Source of the DNA: CAJXUU01 sp963975265
GTDB taxonomy: Bacteria > Bacteroidota > Bacteroidia > Chitinophagales > Saprospiraceae
DNA: 64,000 nucleotides
Direction of reading: 5' to 3'
NCBI GenBank assembly: GCA_963975265.1
Contig: CAXBGT010000001.1
Coordinates: 1 to 64,000, forward strand
The translations under genes were made by a program, and so were the position numbers. The notes beneath the pieces are model-generated. The model saw nothing but the letters and a program-made list of their open reading frames with translations. It had not been told where the DNA came from and made no database searches. This document shows, in pieces, positions 37,801-46,594 of the stretch; positions within the stretch are counted from its first letter, which is position 1; each line of letters opens with the position of its first letter.

Positions 37801-38778
37801 GGCTCTAACGCATTCCAGTATATAGATAATGATGCAGCCCATTCGCATTCTGGAGATGCTCATTTCTTTACTCCAAATATGGGGAATGGGGGCCCCAATA
37901 CAACTTTGACAAGTCCTACTCTCGATACATCTATTGTTGGCAAACAACTTAGATTTTGGCATAAATTTGACACAGATGCTGGATATGACGGCGGCTTTTT
38001 AGAAACTACTACTGATTTAGCAACGTGGACCAAATTGCCTGTTCAGCTTAACGGTTATAATGGGGCTTTGAGTTCTACCTATAATCCGGCTAATGCTGGA
38101 ACAGCTTTCACTGGAAATGTTACAGACTATATAGAATCCACCGCGAACCTTCCTGATGATGCCAACCAAGTAAGGTTTGTGTTTTCAGAAGACATTCTTG
38201 ATGGCGCAGAAGGCTGGTGGATAGATGACATCTTGATTGTAAGTTCTGCAAAGGAAGTAACAAATACTGCATATGTCATGGATCCGGTAAATAGCGGAAG
38301 TAGAGTTCATAGTGATGATGCCGTAACCCTTATAGTTACTGAGGCTCCTGACAATCCGTGCCGTGTCGTTAATGTTTTAGATGATAAAGGAGTAGGTTCA
38401 TTGCCTTTTGCAATCGGTTGTGCAACTGAAGGGGATACTATTTGGTTTGATATAGCTATACAAGGGGATACAATTATTCTACAAGAAAATCAAGCACTTG
38501 TTAACAAGAGTTTGACAATAGATAGTGAGGTCGCAGATAATATCACAGTCAAAGGAACTACAGTTGGAGAAACCTTTAAGATAATTGCAGGAAAAGATGT
38601 TGTAATTAGAGGAATAAAGATTATCGGAGGAAATGGTCTAGAAGGTAATGCTATCCATAATTCTGGAAACCTTATCTTAGAAAATGTATCAGTGATAGAG
38701 GAGAATGGATCGTCTATCTACATTGTTACAGGAGGAAACATAACCATCAAAAACGCAACAACCGTCACAAAAGAATAA
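34834..38778 (+). CDS. Secreted M36 (fungalysin) metalloprotease with PA and C-terminal accessory domains
   Basis: 1314 aa. Signal peptide 1-19; propeptide about 20-210; catalytic M36 domain about 290-870 with zinc motif HEYGH (636-640) and downstream ligand in GEGWADYIAL. A PA domain is inserted before the zinc motif (about 495-610; IVLIDRGSCSFVEKV). Then a DUF11-like repeat (about 880-965), a jelly-roll-like domain (about 972-1160; LRFWHKFDTDAGYDGG) and a short right-handed beta-helix-like end starting VVNVLDDKGVGSL (about 1176). No typical type IX sorting domain ends the protein. Digests extracellular protein; followed by a terminator and a LytTR regulator gene. Confidence 0.92.
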   Translation: MKTLVSTLVFMLCLTVSFGQQSTTAKQAVDHYLISKGDVHLEYEIISDNYNKSSGLWKVQALQLINGIKYNEGILLITKGLYDNVHIIDDFVRETPTSSSSSISAETVVEKTLEFHGVPLNTKLESNFRSSDKSKEVQFEKLAATSSDINARLLYVNDDKSGGVILTWQTRFHTLDQQNFWVTYLDASSGQVIKSEDLVVHCDFGGGLVYDASEEEQKVIDAEHRQFHIEHAIPQNILKREDHEHTQKCAHEAAAMMATTNSYLVLDMPAEAPNDTLGTVYKQDTVVTAGNAIASPFGWTSTDNATQNTHTKGNNVWAFHDPSVGPLGGAPNPATGAQSTGDIDPVTMDQEFIYPWDLTKEPEYSTVDPNNQFPNRNAAIVNLFYWNNIIHDVFYHFGFTEEGRNFQFDNMMKGGVGNDEVLAQAQDGGGTNNANFLTLAHGANGQMQMYLWTSSILDSIVQITSVSMPTTVKGGEKYASIQSALYSSATPIDLNANPVIDKEYILVNDNCGSPEGCGAGAGVGTAPCNIVTDKIVLIDRGSCSFVEKVHGAQLGGAAGAIVMNNDVSNPDAILAMGGSDATVNTITIPSVMVSYNTGLLLKAAIAAGAKIVGSLILVNPPTPKRDGDFDNGIIAHEYGHGITTRTSLQTGTGGSLSGSEQGGEGWADYIALYLTTTVSDLETGIAEHPNGKLPARGIGTYVQYDDITGAGIRPRKYSVDESINEYTFTGDTNGGFGITNTAEITIPHGVGFVWCTMLYEITQQLVDEYGFNNDKYYYPPTTEDSIADITDIYANNGGMNLALKLILEGIANQNASPSFTDMRDGILIADSLLYNGAHSCMLWEAFAKRGLGANAVNGSNKHGDEKDGYATPCDSTQVFFDINKTAVSQATNKSVITYTIEVSNTTIGNTTAYDVEVIDIISPNATFIDASGAPYVLSNDSIIYTIDSIVPNGSASLSLELFINLGESTTILETYDFESGEQGWMPISGGSNAFQYIDNDAAHSHSGDAHFFTPNMGNGGPNTTLTSPTLDTSIVGKQLRFWHKFDTDAGYDGGFLETTTDLATWTKLPVQLNGYNGALSSTYNPANAGTAFTGNVTDYIESTANLPDDANQVRFVFSEDILDGAEGWWIDDILIVSSAKEVTNTAYVMDPVNSGSRVHSDDAVTLIVTEAPDNPCRVVNVLDDKGVGSLPFAIGCATEGDTIWFDIAIQGDTIILQENQALVNKSLTIDSEVADNITVKGTTVGETFKIIAGKDVVIRGIKIIGGNGLEGNAIHNSGNLILENVSVIEENGSSIYIVTGGNITIKNATTVTKE

Positions 38779-38789
38779 GGCATAAATAC

Positions 38790-38833
38790 AATCGGAATAA
38801 ACATTTTCAAACTTCATTCCGATTCATTTTATT
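38790..38833 (+). terminator. Probable terminator of the M36 protease gene
   Basis: Perfect 9-bp stem AATCGGAAT / ATTCCGATT (38790-38798, 38816-38824), 17-nt loop, then CATTTTATT. It lies only 44 bp before the LytTR gene, so that gene likely has its own promoter or depends on read-through. Confidence 0.6.
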
Positions 38834-38876
38834 AATACGATTTTAGATTAATTTATCATTTACCAAACAAGGAACA

Positions 38877-39305
38877 ATGTTAAAACAAAATATTAGATCA
38901 AAAATCACAAAAGTGTTCAAACTCAATTTAATAGATAATCAGATAGAGAATGCTAATATTTTAAATACTGTCAAAAGAAGACTATTAATCAATGTTGCCG
39001 AAGGTAGCCGAGTTATAGATTTTGACGATATATTAAGATGTGAATCCATGAGTAACTATACTAATATAATACTCAAATCTGGAAAGCCAGTAATCGTCAG
39101 TAAGACCCTTAAACAAATTGAAAATGCATTGCCAAGTTCATTGTTTTTGAGATGCCATAATTCTCATTTGATCAATAGGAATGAAGTTATTCTTATTACA
39201 AAAGGCCAGATTCAGTTAACTAATCTTGATATCATTCCAATTTCGAGACAAAAAATAAAAGAAGTGACCAATATCTTAAAGAGAATGGCTGTTTCTATTC
39301 TGTGA
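38877..39305 (+). CDS. LytTR-type DNA-binding regulator without receiver domain
   Basis: 142 aa. The C-terminal LytTR domain (about 40-140) is clear: INVAEGSRVIDFDDILRCES, SNYTNIILKSGK, LPSSLFLRCHNSHLINRNEV. Only about 38 residues precede it, without a receiver or membrane segment, so the protein is a stand-alone DNA-binding regulator. It sits between the protease and the propeller/barrel protein and might control either; that is inference. Confidence 0.9.
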   Translation: MLKQNIRSKITKVFKLNLIDNQIENANILNTVKRRLLINVAEGSRVIDFDDILRCESMSNYTNIILKSGKPVIVSKTLKQIENALPSSLFLRCHNSHLINRNEVILITKGQIQLTNLDIIPISRQKIKEVTNILKRMAVSIL

Positions 39306-39383
39306 TGGATTTGTGGTTGTAAAAAATAGTGATGGTCTACAGAATCTTTTAAGTTGTAGGTCAACAAATGGATAAACTAGGTT

Positions 39384-39427
39384 AAAAATGGATAAAGTAT
39401 CTTAATGTACTTTATCCATTTTTAGTT
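39384..39427. terminator. Perfect inverted repeat, bidirectional terminator
   Basis: Perfect 16-bp inverted repeat AAAAATGGATAAAGTA / TACTTTATCCATTTTT (39384-39399 and 39408-39423) with an 8-nt loop, so that each strand ends its stem in a run of T. It terminates the LytTR gene. Confidence 0.85.
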
Positions 39428-39520
39428 TACACTATAATCCACATAAAAAGACCTTTTATATTAAAAAAATCGTTAGTTCTACAATCAAAAGTTTGATTTT
39501 TCTATTTTGTAGATTGATTC

Positions 39521-42500
39521 ATGTTATCAATCAAAGTATTTATGATATTTCGTTCGATTTTATTATTGCTTTTTCTATCCGTCACAGCTTCTGTAGTCGG
39601 TCAAAGTATCAATACAGAGTTTGGTAAAAATCGAGTTCAACATCATGATGACTTCAATAATTGGAATCGATATGAAACAGATAACTTTATTACGTATTGG
39701 TATGGTAAGGGAAGAAATATTGCTGAACCAGTGATCCAAATAGCTGAACTTAATCATGACGAGATTCAAAATATACTTGAGCACAGAATCAATGACAAGA
39801 TTGAAATTATAGTGTATACAGATATTACGGATCTGAAACAAAGTAACATTGGTTCAGAGGACTTATTCTCATCAAAGGCAGGAACGACGACTATTGTAGG
39901 AAATAAAATGTTTGTCTATTTTGATGGTAATCATAATAACCTAAAGACTCAGATCAGAGAAGGAATTGCATCAGTCTATCTCAGCGCTATGCTTTTTGGT
40001 GATAATTTCCAAGAAATAGTGCAAAATGCCGTACTCCTAGATCTTCCAGAATGGTATAAGGAAGGTATTATTTCATATTGTGGTGTATACTGGGACCATC
40101 TCCGAGATGATGAGTTAAGAGACATTCTATACAAAAACGAAAAATATAAAGACTTCAAAAAATTAGCAGAAGATTATCCAAGAATTGCAGGTCATTCTAT
40201 GTGGTTTTATCTTGATCAGAATTATGGAAAATCTAGTATTTCGAACCTACTCTATCTTACACGAATAACCAGAAACTTAAACAATGCACTGCTCTACGTA
40301 TTCAGCAATGATATAAGTGCCATATCAGAAGAGTGGGCCAATTACTACGAACAACACTTTGATAAGGAAATAGATAAATTCACGGTAAATGATGAAGATT
40401 ACAAATTAGATCTCAAAAACAGAGACTATGTCCCTGTAAGTAATTTTAAGTTATCTAGTGATGGTCAAAATCTTGCATATGCTTACAATGAAATAGGAAA
40501 ATACAAAGTAAGGATCAAGGATCTAAAAACAGGAGAAGAGAAAACAATTTTCAAATATGGTCACAAGAACGCCATACAAGCAACCGATTACGATTACCCA
40601 CTTATAGCTTGGCATCCTAGTGGAAGAGAGCTCTCAATTATATACGAACATAAAGACGTGCTAAATCTGAGAAAGTATAATCTTGTCCTGGATGAATATA
40701 TAGAGCAACTACTTCCTCCAGATATCCAAAGGGTCTTTTCTGTAAGCTATCTCAATGATCTGGAATATGTCTTATCTGCCAATACTAATGGATATTCCGA
40801 TCTATACCACTACAACTCAAAAAATCGACAATACAAAGCGATAACAAATGACTTTTATGACGATTTAGATGCAGAAGTTGTAGAATTAGATGGCAAAGAA
40901 GGAATATTGTTCAGTTCCAATCGAAAACGGGATCATATCTTTACATTGAAATACGATACAATATTACCTACTGGACAGTATGATTTGTTTTTTTATGATT
41001 TGGAAGCAGATGATCAAAGTTTAAAAAGACTCACTAAGACCGATAATATAGACGAGAGATATCCCTACCAAATAAGTAGTAACAAGGTCGCATACCTAAG
41101 TTCTGAAAATGGAATTACAAATAGATATGTAGTATCAACAGTAGATCCGGGCAGCTATTACTCTGTATCCAACAAGGGGCGTAATATAATCCGCCATCAT
41201 ACAATTCCTGGAAGTGAAATGCATGCATACACTTATTATAAAAACGGATCCTATGATGTCTATATAGAAAACGTAGATTGGGACGAACCATTAATCACTT
41301 ATAATACTCGATACAATAACCGAGAATACACGGAAGATATAAACGCAGACAAAACCGATGAAGTTTTCATTCCCTATGCTCCTGAAAACCTTGAAGAAGA
41401 AATGCAAGATGGTTTTTTATTTCAATCAAAATATAAAGATCCAGAAAAGCTTGAGCCCATCACAAAAAGGGGAGAAGTTCGAAATAATAATAAATCTATA
41501 TTTAGCTCTATTATCGTAGACGAAAAAGAAAGCGAAGGAGAAGAACTTACCGAATTTGTCTATTCTAGGGTCACAGCTTCTCAACTAAAATTCAGGTTGG
41601 ACAACTTCACTACTAAGCTTGACAATGAAGTACTATTTGAAGGATTAGAGAGTTTTACTGGGAATAGTGACGAATTATTGAACAACCCTATGGGCTTTTT
41701 ACTGAAAGGTACCATGAAAGACATCTTTGAGGATTATATTCTAGAAGCTGGAGCTAGATATCCGCTTTCATTCAATGGGTCGGAATACTTCTTGACATTC
41801 GATAATAGAAAAAAACTCATCGATAAGAGATTCGCACTTTATAGAAAATCACAGACAGAAACGATTGACGATACATCATTTCCAATATTAAAAGCAAAAA
41901 AGGTGTCTACCTTGGGAATGTACCAACTTAAATATCCTTTCACTATTTATAGAAGTTTCAGAGCCACATCTTCGTTAAGGTTTGATAACTTCTATTCTCA
42001 AAGTGTGAACGAAGAATCCTTTGGTAACCCTGTAGCAAGTGAAAAAAGATTAAGCTTAAAGCTCGAATATATATATGACAACACAATTGACTTTGCACTG
42101 AACATCAAGCATGGTACACGATATAAGGTCTACGCAGAAGCAATAAACGAGTTTAATATTGATGTAGTTGATGGTTTTGATTTTGAACTATCGAAAGGCT
42201 TCACCAACATTATCGGTTTTGATGCCAGACATTATATTCCACTATTTAGATATTCAGTTTTGGCATTTAGAGCCGCGGGAGCTACTTCTTTAGGCAGCAA
42301 AAAAAATCTTTACTATTTGGGAGGTATTAACAACTCTTTCTCCAATGGTTTCGAGCAAAATATTGGTATACCAGCAGGAGATTTTGCCTATAAAACAAAT
42401 GTGTTTCACTTAAGAGGATTCAACTCTAACATAAGAAACGGCACTAGCTATGCACTTATAAATGCAGAAGCGAGACTGCCCTTATTTAGATATTTCATGG

Positions 42501-42805
42501 GTAATTTTGGGGGAAGCAATTTCTTAAGAAACCTACAATTTGTCCTCTTCTACGATATAGGTACGGCATGGCATGGTTCTTCCCCTTATTCTGATGCTAA
42601 CCCGTTGAATACAGTCACATTATCAAGCCCTCCTGTTCTCGATCTGACAGTAAGGTATTTCCGTGATCCACTTGTGATGGGCTACGGAGCTGGTCTAAGA
42701 ATGAGGCTGTTCGGTTACTTTTTACGTTTTGATTATGCTACAGGAGTAGAAACACGAATTACTCAAACACCGAAACTTCACTTTAGTATTGGGATGGATT
42801 TTTGA
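39521..42805 (+). CDS. Large outer-membrane protein: peptidase-MA-like N domain, beta-propeller, C-terminal barrel
   Basis: 1094 aa; ATG at 39542 is an alternative start that still keeps the signal peptide (about 8-27). Residues about 45-285 resemble the peptidase MA/gluzincin fold, including LPEWYKEGI (about 174-182), but the HExxH helix is absent (REGIASVYLSAML in its place), so it is probably inactive. About 290-560 is a TolB/PD40-type propeller (FKLSSDGQNLAYAYNEIGKY; IAWHPSGREL). About 720-1094 is a beta-barrel of the bacterial surface-antigen type ending HFSIGMDF with terminal Phe. The function is unknown; it is likely to be an outer-membrane protein with a large periplasmic part. Confidence 0.82.
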   Translation: MLSIKVFMIFRSILLLLFLSVTASVVGQSINTEFGKNRVQHHDDFNNWNRYETDNFITYWYGKGRNIAEPVIQIAELNHDEIQNILEHRINDKIEIIVYTDITDLKQSNIGSEDLFSSKAGTTTIVGNKMFVYFDGNHNNLKTQIREGIASVYLSAMLFGDNFQEIVQNAVLLDLPEWYKEGIISYCGVYWDHLRDDELRDILYKNEKYKDFKKLAEDYPRIAGHSMWFYLDQNYGKSSISNLLYLTRITRNLNNALLYVFSNDISAISEEWANYYEQHFDKEIDKFTVNDEDYKLDLKNRDYVPVSNFKLSSDGQNLAYAYNEIGKYKVRIKDLKTGEEKTIFKYGHKNAIQATDYDYPLIAWHPSGRELSIIYEHKDVLNLRKYNLVLDEYIEQLLPPDIQRVFSVSYLNDLEYVLSANTNGYSDLYHYNSKNRQYKAITNDFYDDLDAEVVELDGKEGILFSSNRKRDHIFTLKYDTILPTGQYDLFFYDLEADDQSLKRLTKTDNIDERYPYQISSNKVAYLSSENGITNRYVVSTVDPGSYYSVSNKGRNIIRHHTIPGSEMHAYTYYKNGSYDVYIENVDWDEPLITYNTRYNNREYTEDINADKTDEVFIPYAPENLEEEMQDGFLFQSKYKDPEKLEPITKRGEVRNNNKSIFSSIIVDEKESEGEELTEFVYSRVTASQLKFRLDNFTTKLDNEVLFEGLESFTGNSDELLNNPMGFLLKGTMKDIFEDYILEAGARYPLSFNGSEYFLTFDNRKKLIDKRFALYRKSQTETIDDTSFPILKAKKVSTLGMYQLKYPFTIYRSFRATSSLRFDNFYSQSVNEESFGNPVASEKRLSLKLEYIYDNTIDFALNIKHGTRYKVYAEAINEFNIDVVDGFDFELSKGFTNIIGFDARHYIPLFRYSVLAFRAAGATSLGSKKNLYYLGGINNSFSNGFEQNIGIPAGDFAYKTNVFHLRGFNSNIRNGTSYALINAEARLPLFRYFMGNFGGSNFLRNLQFVLFYDIGTAWHGSSPYSDANPLNTVTLSSPPVLDLTVRYFRDPLVMGYGAGLRMRLFGYFLRFDYATGVETRITQTPKLHFSIGMDF

Positions 42806-42845
42806 TCAGGGTCGCTTTTTCGAGATATTTCTCTGATCTTTTTTA
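42804..42845 (+). terminator. Probable terminator overlapping the stop of the large outer-membrane protein
   Basis: GATCAG (42804-42809) pairs with CTGATC (42833-42838), with a smaller inner hairpin GAGATATTTCTC, followed by TTTTTT. The left arm overlaps the stop codon. Confidence 0.55.
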
Positions 42846-42995
42846 ATTTCTACTTCTATTTGTCATCTAATGATATGTCTATCAATAGGATAAGTCAAAA
42901 ATGAGGTTTGCTCCGAATATTAATTGGTAGAAAATAGAACCTATCTACTATAAATAACTATTTTTAGGCACTTGATTAACTAAAAATTGGAATTT

Positions 42996-44384
42996 ATGAC
43001 TGACAGCAATAGCGCTATCAACAAAGAATTTATGGGACACCCTATCGGGTTGTTTGTTCTTTTTTTAACAGAAATGTGGGAAAGGTTTTCGTACTATGGA
43101 ATGAGAGCCATTTTAGTTCTTTACTTAGTGTCGGAGACTACAAAAGATAATCCGGGATTAGGATGGTCTGACCCCGAGGCTCTTAGTTTGTATGGTACAT
43201 ACACAATGCTAGTCTATGTTGCTTCTATTCCAGGTGGGTGGATAGCAGATTCATTTTTAGGGCAACGAAAATCGGTGCTTTTAGGTGGAATATTACTTTG
43301 TTTTGGCCACGGAATATTGGCAGTTGAGCAAATGTGGGCTTTTTATACTGGTCTTGGTCTCATCATAGCTGGTGTTGGGATGCTTAAGCCAAACATATCC
43401 ACTATGGTAGGTGGACTTTATAAAGCTGGAGATATTAGAAGGGATAAAGGTTTTACTATTTTTTATATTGGTATTAATGTTGGAGCTTTCCTTTCCAGTC
43501 TAATAGTAGGTTATGTAGGTGAAGTTCATGGTTGGCACTATGGCTTTGGATTAGCAGGAATCGGAATGTTATTAGGAATGATAATATTCTATTTTGGTCA
43601 ACCCTACTTAGCACATGTTGGAAACCATATTGGTAAATCTGAAGACCCTGAAGTTCGGGCCGCAGCTAAAAGACCACTTACAAAGGTGGAATCTGATAGA
43701 GTAGTGGTTCTTCTTGTATCTTTCTTGCTTGTAATTGTATTTTGGGGCGCTTTTGAACAAGCTGGCGGATTAATGAATCTTTATGCTAAAGACAAAACCA
43801 ATAGAATGTTAGGAGGGTTTGAAATTCCTGCATCGTGGTTTCAAAGTCTTAATGCGATGTTCATCATATTTCTAGGTACTACAATAGCTGCATTTTGGGC
43901 AAAAAGAAAGTTAAATGGTAGGTTGTCCTCCTCATTATTTAAGATGATACTCGGCCTTATTATTATGGGGTCTGGATTTTTCTTCATGTCTGCTGCATCT
44001 TCTCAATATGAAACATCTGGCTCATCTGCTATGGTTTGGTTGGTCTTAGCTTACTTATTGCATACAATAGGTGAATTATGTATTAGTCCTGTTGCATTAT
44101 CATTTATTACTAAGTTATCACCTGTCAAGTACGCATCTATTATGATGGGTGTATATTTTGCTATGACTGGTTTTGGAAATAAATTAGCTGGCCTCTTAGG
44201 AGAATCGGCTAGTGAATTAGGAGAGTTTACAATATTCACAGGCATTGCAATTTTCTGTATTGCATTTGGGTTAATCGTGATGCTGTTTAGAAAGAAACTA
44301 GAGATCCTAACTCATGGCGTCGAAGACAAAGAAGTGGATATGAGCGCAGATAAAGAAGCCGAAGGGTTCGAACTTGCAGATTAA
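42996..44384 (+). CDS. Proton-dependent oligopeptide transporter (POT/PTR2 family)
   Basis: 462 aa with about 12-14 membrane segments. The ExxERFxYYG proton-coupling motif is TEMWERFSYYG near residue 25, and the PTR2 motif region GxxIxAxGxGxxKPxxS is seen as GVGMLKPNISTMV; the FYIGINVGAF signature follows. Imports di- and tripeptides with protons. The in-frame TTG at 42987 is less likely than ATG at 42996. First of two tandem POT genes, 32 bp apart. Confidence 0.93.
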   Translation: MTDSNSAINKEFMGHPIGLFVLFLTEMWERFSYYGMRAILVLYLVSETTKDNPGLGWSDPEALSLYGTYTMLVYVASIPGGWIADSFLGQRKSVLLGGILLCFGHGILAVEQMWAFYTGLGLIIAGVGMLKPNISTMVGGLYKAGDIRRDKGFTIFYIGINVGAFLSSLIVGYVGEVHGWHYGFGLAGIGMLLGMIIFYFGQPYLAHVGNHIGKSEDPEVRAAAKRPLTKVESDRVVVLLVSFLLVIVFWGAFEQAGGLMNLYAKDKTNRMLGGFEIPASWFQSLNAMFIIFLGTTIAAFWAKRKLNGRLSSSLFKMILGLIIMGSGFFFMSAASSQYETSGSSAMVWLVLAYLLHTIGELCISPVALSFITKLSPVKYASIMMGVYFAMTGFGNKLAGLLGESASELGEFTIFTGIAIFCIAFGLIVMLFRKKLEILTHGVEDKEVDMSADKEAEGFELAD

Positions 44385-44416
44385 TTCCAATTAAAAGAAA
44401 ATAAAGAAAACGAAAT

Positions 44417-46222
44417 ATGGGAAGTCCATTAGACTTAAAGATTGATACGGATATAGAAAATTTATTTAAAGACCAAGTAATCGGTCACCCAGCTGGGTTG
44501 ATGGTGTTATTTTTCACAGAAATGTGGGAGCGGTTTTCATTTTACGGAATGAGAGTTTTATTAATTAATTTCCTAACATTCGCAATAATAGGTACCGACA
44601 ACCCTGGGTGGGGATGGACAGCAGAAAATGCGGGTGCTTTATTTGGTACATATGCCATGTTACTTTATATCACTCCCATTTTAGGTGGATATATAGCTGA
44701 TAAATTCACAGGATATCGGTGGGCCGTCGTAATTGGAGCCCTAATTATGACTCTCGGTCATGCCTCAATGGCATTAGAGACCGAATTTACTCTTTACATG
44801 GGTCTAGCCTTGCTGGTCATAGGAACAGGTTTCTTTAAGCCAAACATAACATCTATTATTTCTGAGATGTATAAACATAACCCAGAAAAGAAAGATGGAG
44901 CTTATACTATTTTTTATATGGGTGTAAATGCTGGAGCATTTTTCGGAATGATGATGTGTGGATACTTGGCTGAGAAAATTGGTTGGTCATATGGTTTTGG
45001 GCTTGCTGGTGTATTTATGTTATTAGGAACTCTTCAGTTTTGGTTAGGAGGTAGCTTATTTGGCAGCATTGGTGCCAAACCTTCTGAATTAAGAGAAGTT
45101 GAGGTAGGACAAAACATAAATGAAGAATATCCAGAAAATAGAACAGCTAGTATGGATGAGGAAAAACCAAATCCATTTACTACATTGGATAAAGTTCTAA
45201 TCGCTCTTTCCTCTATAATTGGCCTTGGATATGCTATAAATGATCCCATGTCTAAAATTGCAGGGATTGATATTTTTTCTGCATTCAAAATTGGTGGCTT
45301 AGACGGACAATATACTGCAGTCTTATTTGCGCTTGCATTGTTCCTATATTTAGTTGGAAGTAGAATAAATAGATACAGTAGAATAGTTAGGGACAGAATG
45401 ATTGCATTTATCATTTTTGCCTTCTTCACTGTATTCTTTTGGCTTTCATTTGAACAAGGAGCTACTTCGCTAATTTTATTTGCGAGAGATAATGTTGACA
45501 GGGTTTTGACTGGTAACTCTGCACTCATATTTAATATCGTCAATGCATTTCTCACTGTCATTCCTCTTTTAATCATTACCTATGTATTGGCAATTTTATG
45601 GAAGAAAACTTTCACAAAAATACCAGGATCAAACATAGTTTTAGCAATTTGTTTTATTGGGATGTGGGGCTTAGTAATTTGGATGCTTAACAGGGAGTTT
45701 AGCGCAAATCTAAATGAAATCACAGTATCTTGGTTCAGCATATTAAACTCATTCTTTATTATTGTTTTTGCTTCATTTTTCTCTAAATGGTGGGAAAGTA
45801 AATACAACCCTTCTGGAGCTACAAAGTATGCACTAGGACTAATAATCATGGCTATAGGGTTCGCTTTGTTAGCTTGGGGCTCTTATGGAATCCAAGAGGG
45901 AGTAAAAGTAAGTATGCTGTGGTTAATATTAGCTTATTTATTCCATACCTTAGGTGAGTTATGCCTTTCTCCAGTAGGTTTATCATATGTATCAAAACTA
46001 GTTCCCGCTAGGATGATAGCTCTGATGTTTGGTATGTGGTATTTAGCAATTGCAATAGGAAACAAACTAGCCGCTGTAGTTGGTGGACAAATAGAAAATA
46101 TAACTAAAGAGTACAGTTTATCAACTTTCTTTTTGATATTTACGATTGTGCCATTGGTTGCAGGATTAGCGATATATGCATTAAATCCTTTATTCAAGAA
46201 ATTAATGCACGGTGTAAAATAA
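44417..46222 (+). CDS. Proton-dependent oligopeptide transporter (POT family), long form
   Basis: 601 aa. Same family marks as its neighbour: TEMWERFSFYGMR near residue 33, GTGFFKPNITSII, FYMGVNAGAFFGMM. About 130 residues longer than the first copy, mostly from a cytoplasmic loop with extra membrane segments in the middle (about 225-330). Read as a paralogous pair from an old duplication; sequence divergence suggests different peptide preferences. Ends with a strong terminator. Confidence 0.93.
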   Translation: MGSPLDLKIDTDIENLFKDQVIGHPAGLMVLFFTEMWERFSFYGMRVLLINFLTFAIIGTDNPGWGWTAENAGALFGTYAMLLYITPILGGYIADKFTGYRWAVVIGALIMTLGHASMALETEFTLYMGLALLVIGTGFFKPNITSIISEMYKHNPEKKDGAYTIFYMGVNAGAFFGMMMCGYLAEKIGWSYGFGLAGVFMLLGTLQFWLGGSLFGSIGAKPSELREVEVGQNINEEYPENRTASMDEEKPNPFTTLDKVLIALSSIIGLGYAINDPMSKIAGIDIFSAFKIGGLDGQYTAVLFALALFLYLVGSRINRYSRIVRDRMIAFIIFAFFTVFFWLSFEQGATSLILFARDNVDRVLTGNSALIFNIVNAFLTVIPLLIITYVLAILWKKTFTKIPGSNIVLAICFIGMWGLVIWMLNREFSANLNEITVSWFSILNSFFIIVFASFFSKWWESKYNPSGATKYALGLIIMAIGFALLAWGSYGIQEGVKVSMLWLILAYLFHTLGELCLSPVGLSYVSKLVPARMIALMFGMWYLAIAIGNKLAAVVGGQIENITKEYSLSTFFLIFTIVPLVAGLAIYALNPLFKKLMHGVK

Positions 46223-46257
46223 ACATTTCATACTTCTCAAAACAGTATGAAAAACCG

Positions 46258-46288
46258 AGCCCTTCGATGAAAGTCGAAGGGCTTTTTG
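46258..46288 (+). terminator. Rho-independent terminator of the POT operon
   Basis: Perfect 10-bp stem AGCCCTTCGA / TCGAAGGGCT, loop TGAAAG, followed by TTTTT, 35 bp after the stop. Confidence 0.92.
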
Positions 46289-46539
46289 GTCGCAGCCCTT
46301 CAGCTTATCGTTGAGCCGAAGGATCGGTGAGTGGTTGATGTTTAAAAGCAAAGATTTATGAGCAATCTTGATGCAAGGATCCAGGAATTAAATTTCATGC
46401 ATTGAAAATTTAATTTAAGCTTTGGTGTTTTCCTTTCTTTTTGTTTTTCGACTTTAAACACAAACCCTCCCTAATTTATCCGGTTCTTCCTCCGTCAGCT
46501 CAACGATTGGTCAACGGTTCTTTCAAGCTAAAAATAAAA
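46289..46539. repeat. Convergent intergenic region with inverted repeats
   Basis: ATCGTTGAGC (46307-46316) and GCTCAACGAT (46498-46507) are inverted copies of a roughly 20-bp element flanking about 180 bp. Inside lies a perfect AT-rich hairpin, AATTAAATTT (46386-46395) and AAATTTAATT (46406-46415). No gene. Possibly the ends of a small non-coding mobile element, or just terminator-derived repeats. Confidence 0.4.
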
Positions 46540-46567
46540 TACCCTTCACCAATCAAGGCAAAGGGTA
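46540..46567 (-). terminator. Terminator of nadA
   Basis: Reverse strand TACCCTT / AAGGGTA stem (7 bp perfect, longer with mismatches) followed by TTTTATTTTT. It lies 28 bp past the nadA stop. Confidence 0.75.
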
Positions 46568-46594
46568 CTTTAACTTTATTTTCTAAGGATAGAT

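Noticed and set aside
45034..45576. 180-codon open frame on the minus strand
   Set aside because: Antisense to the POT transporter's membrane segments; no signal or family.
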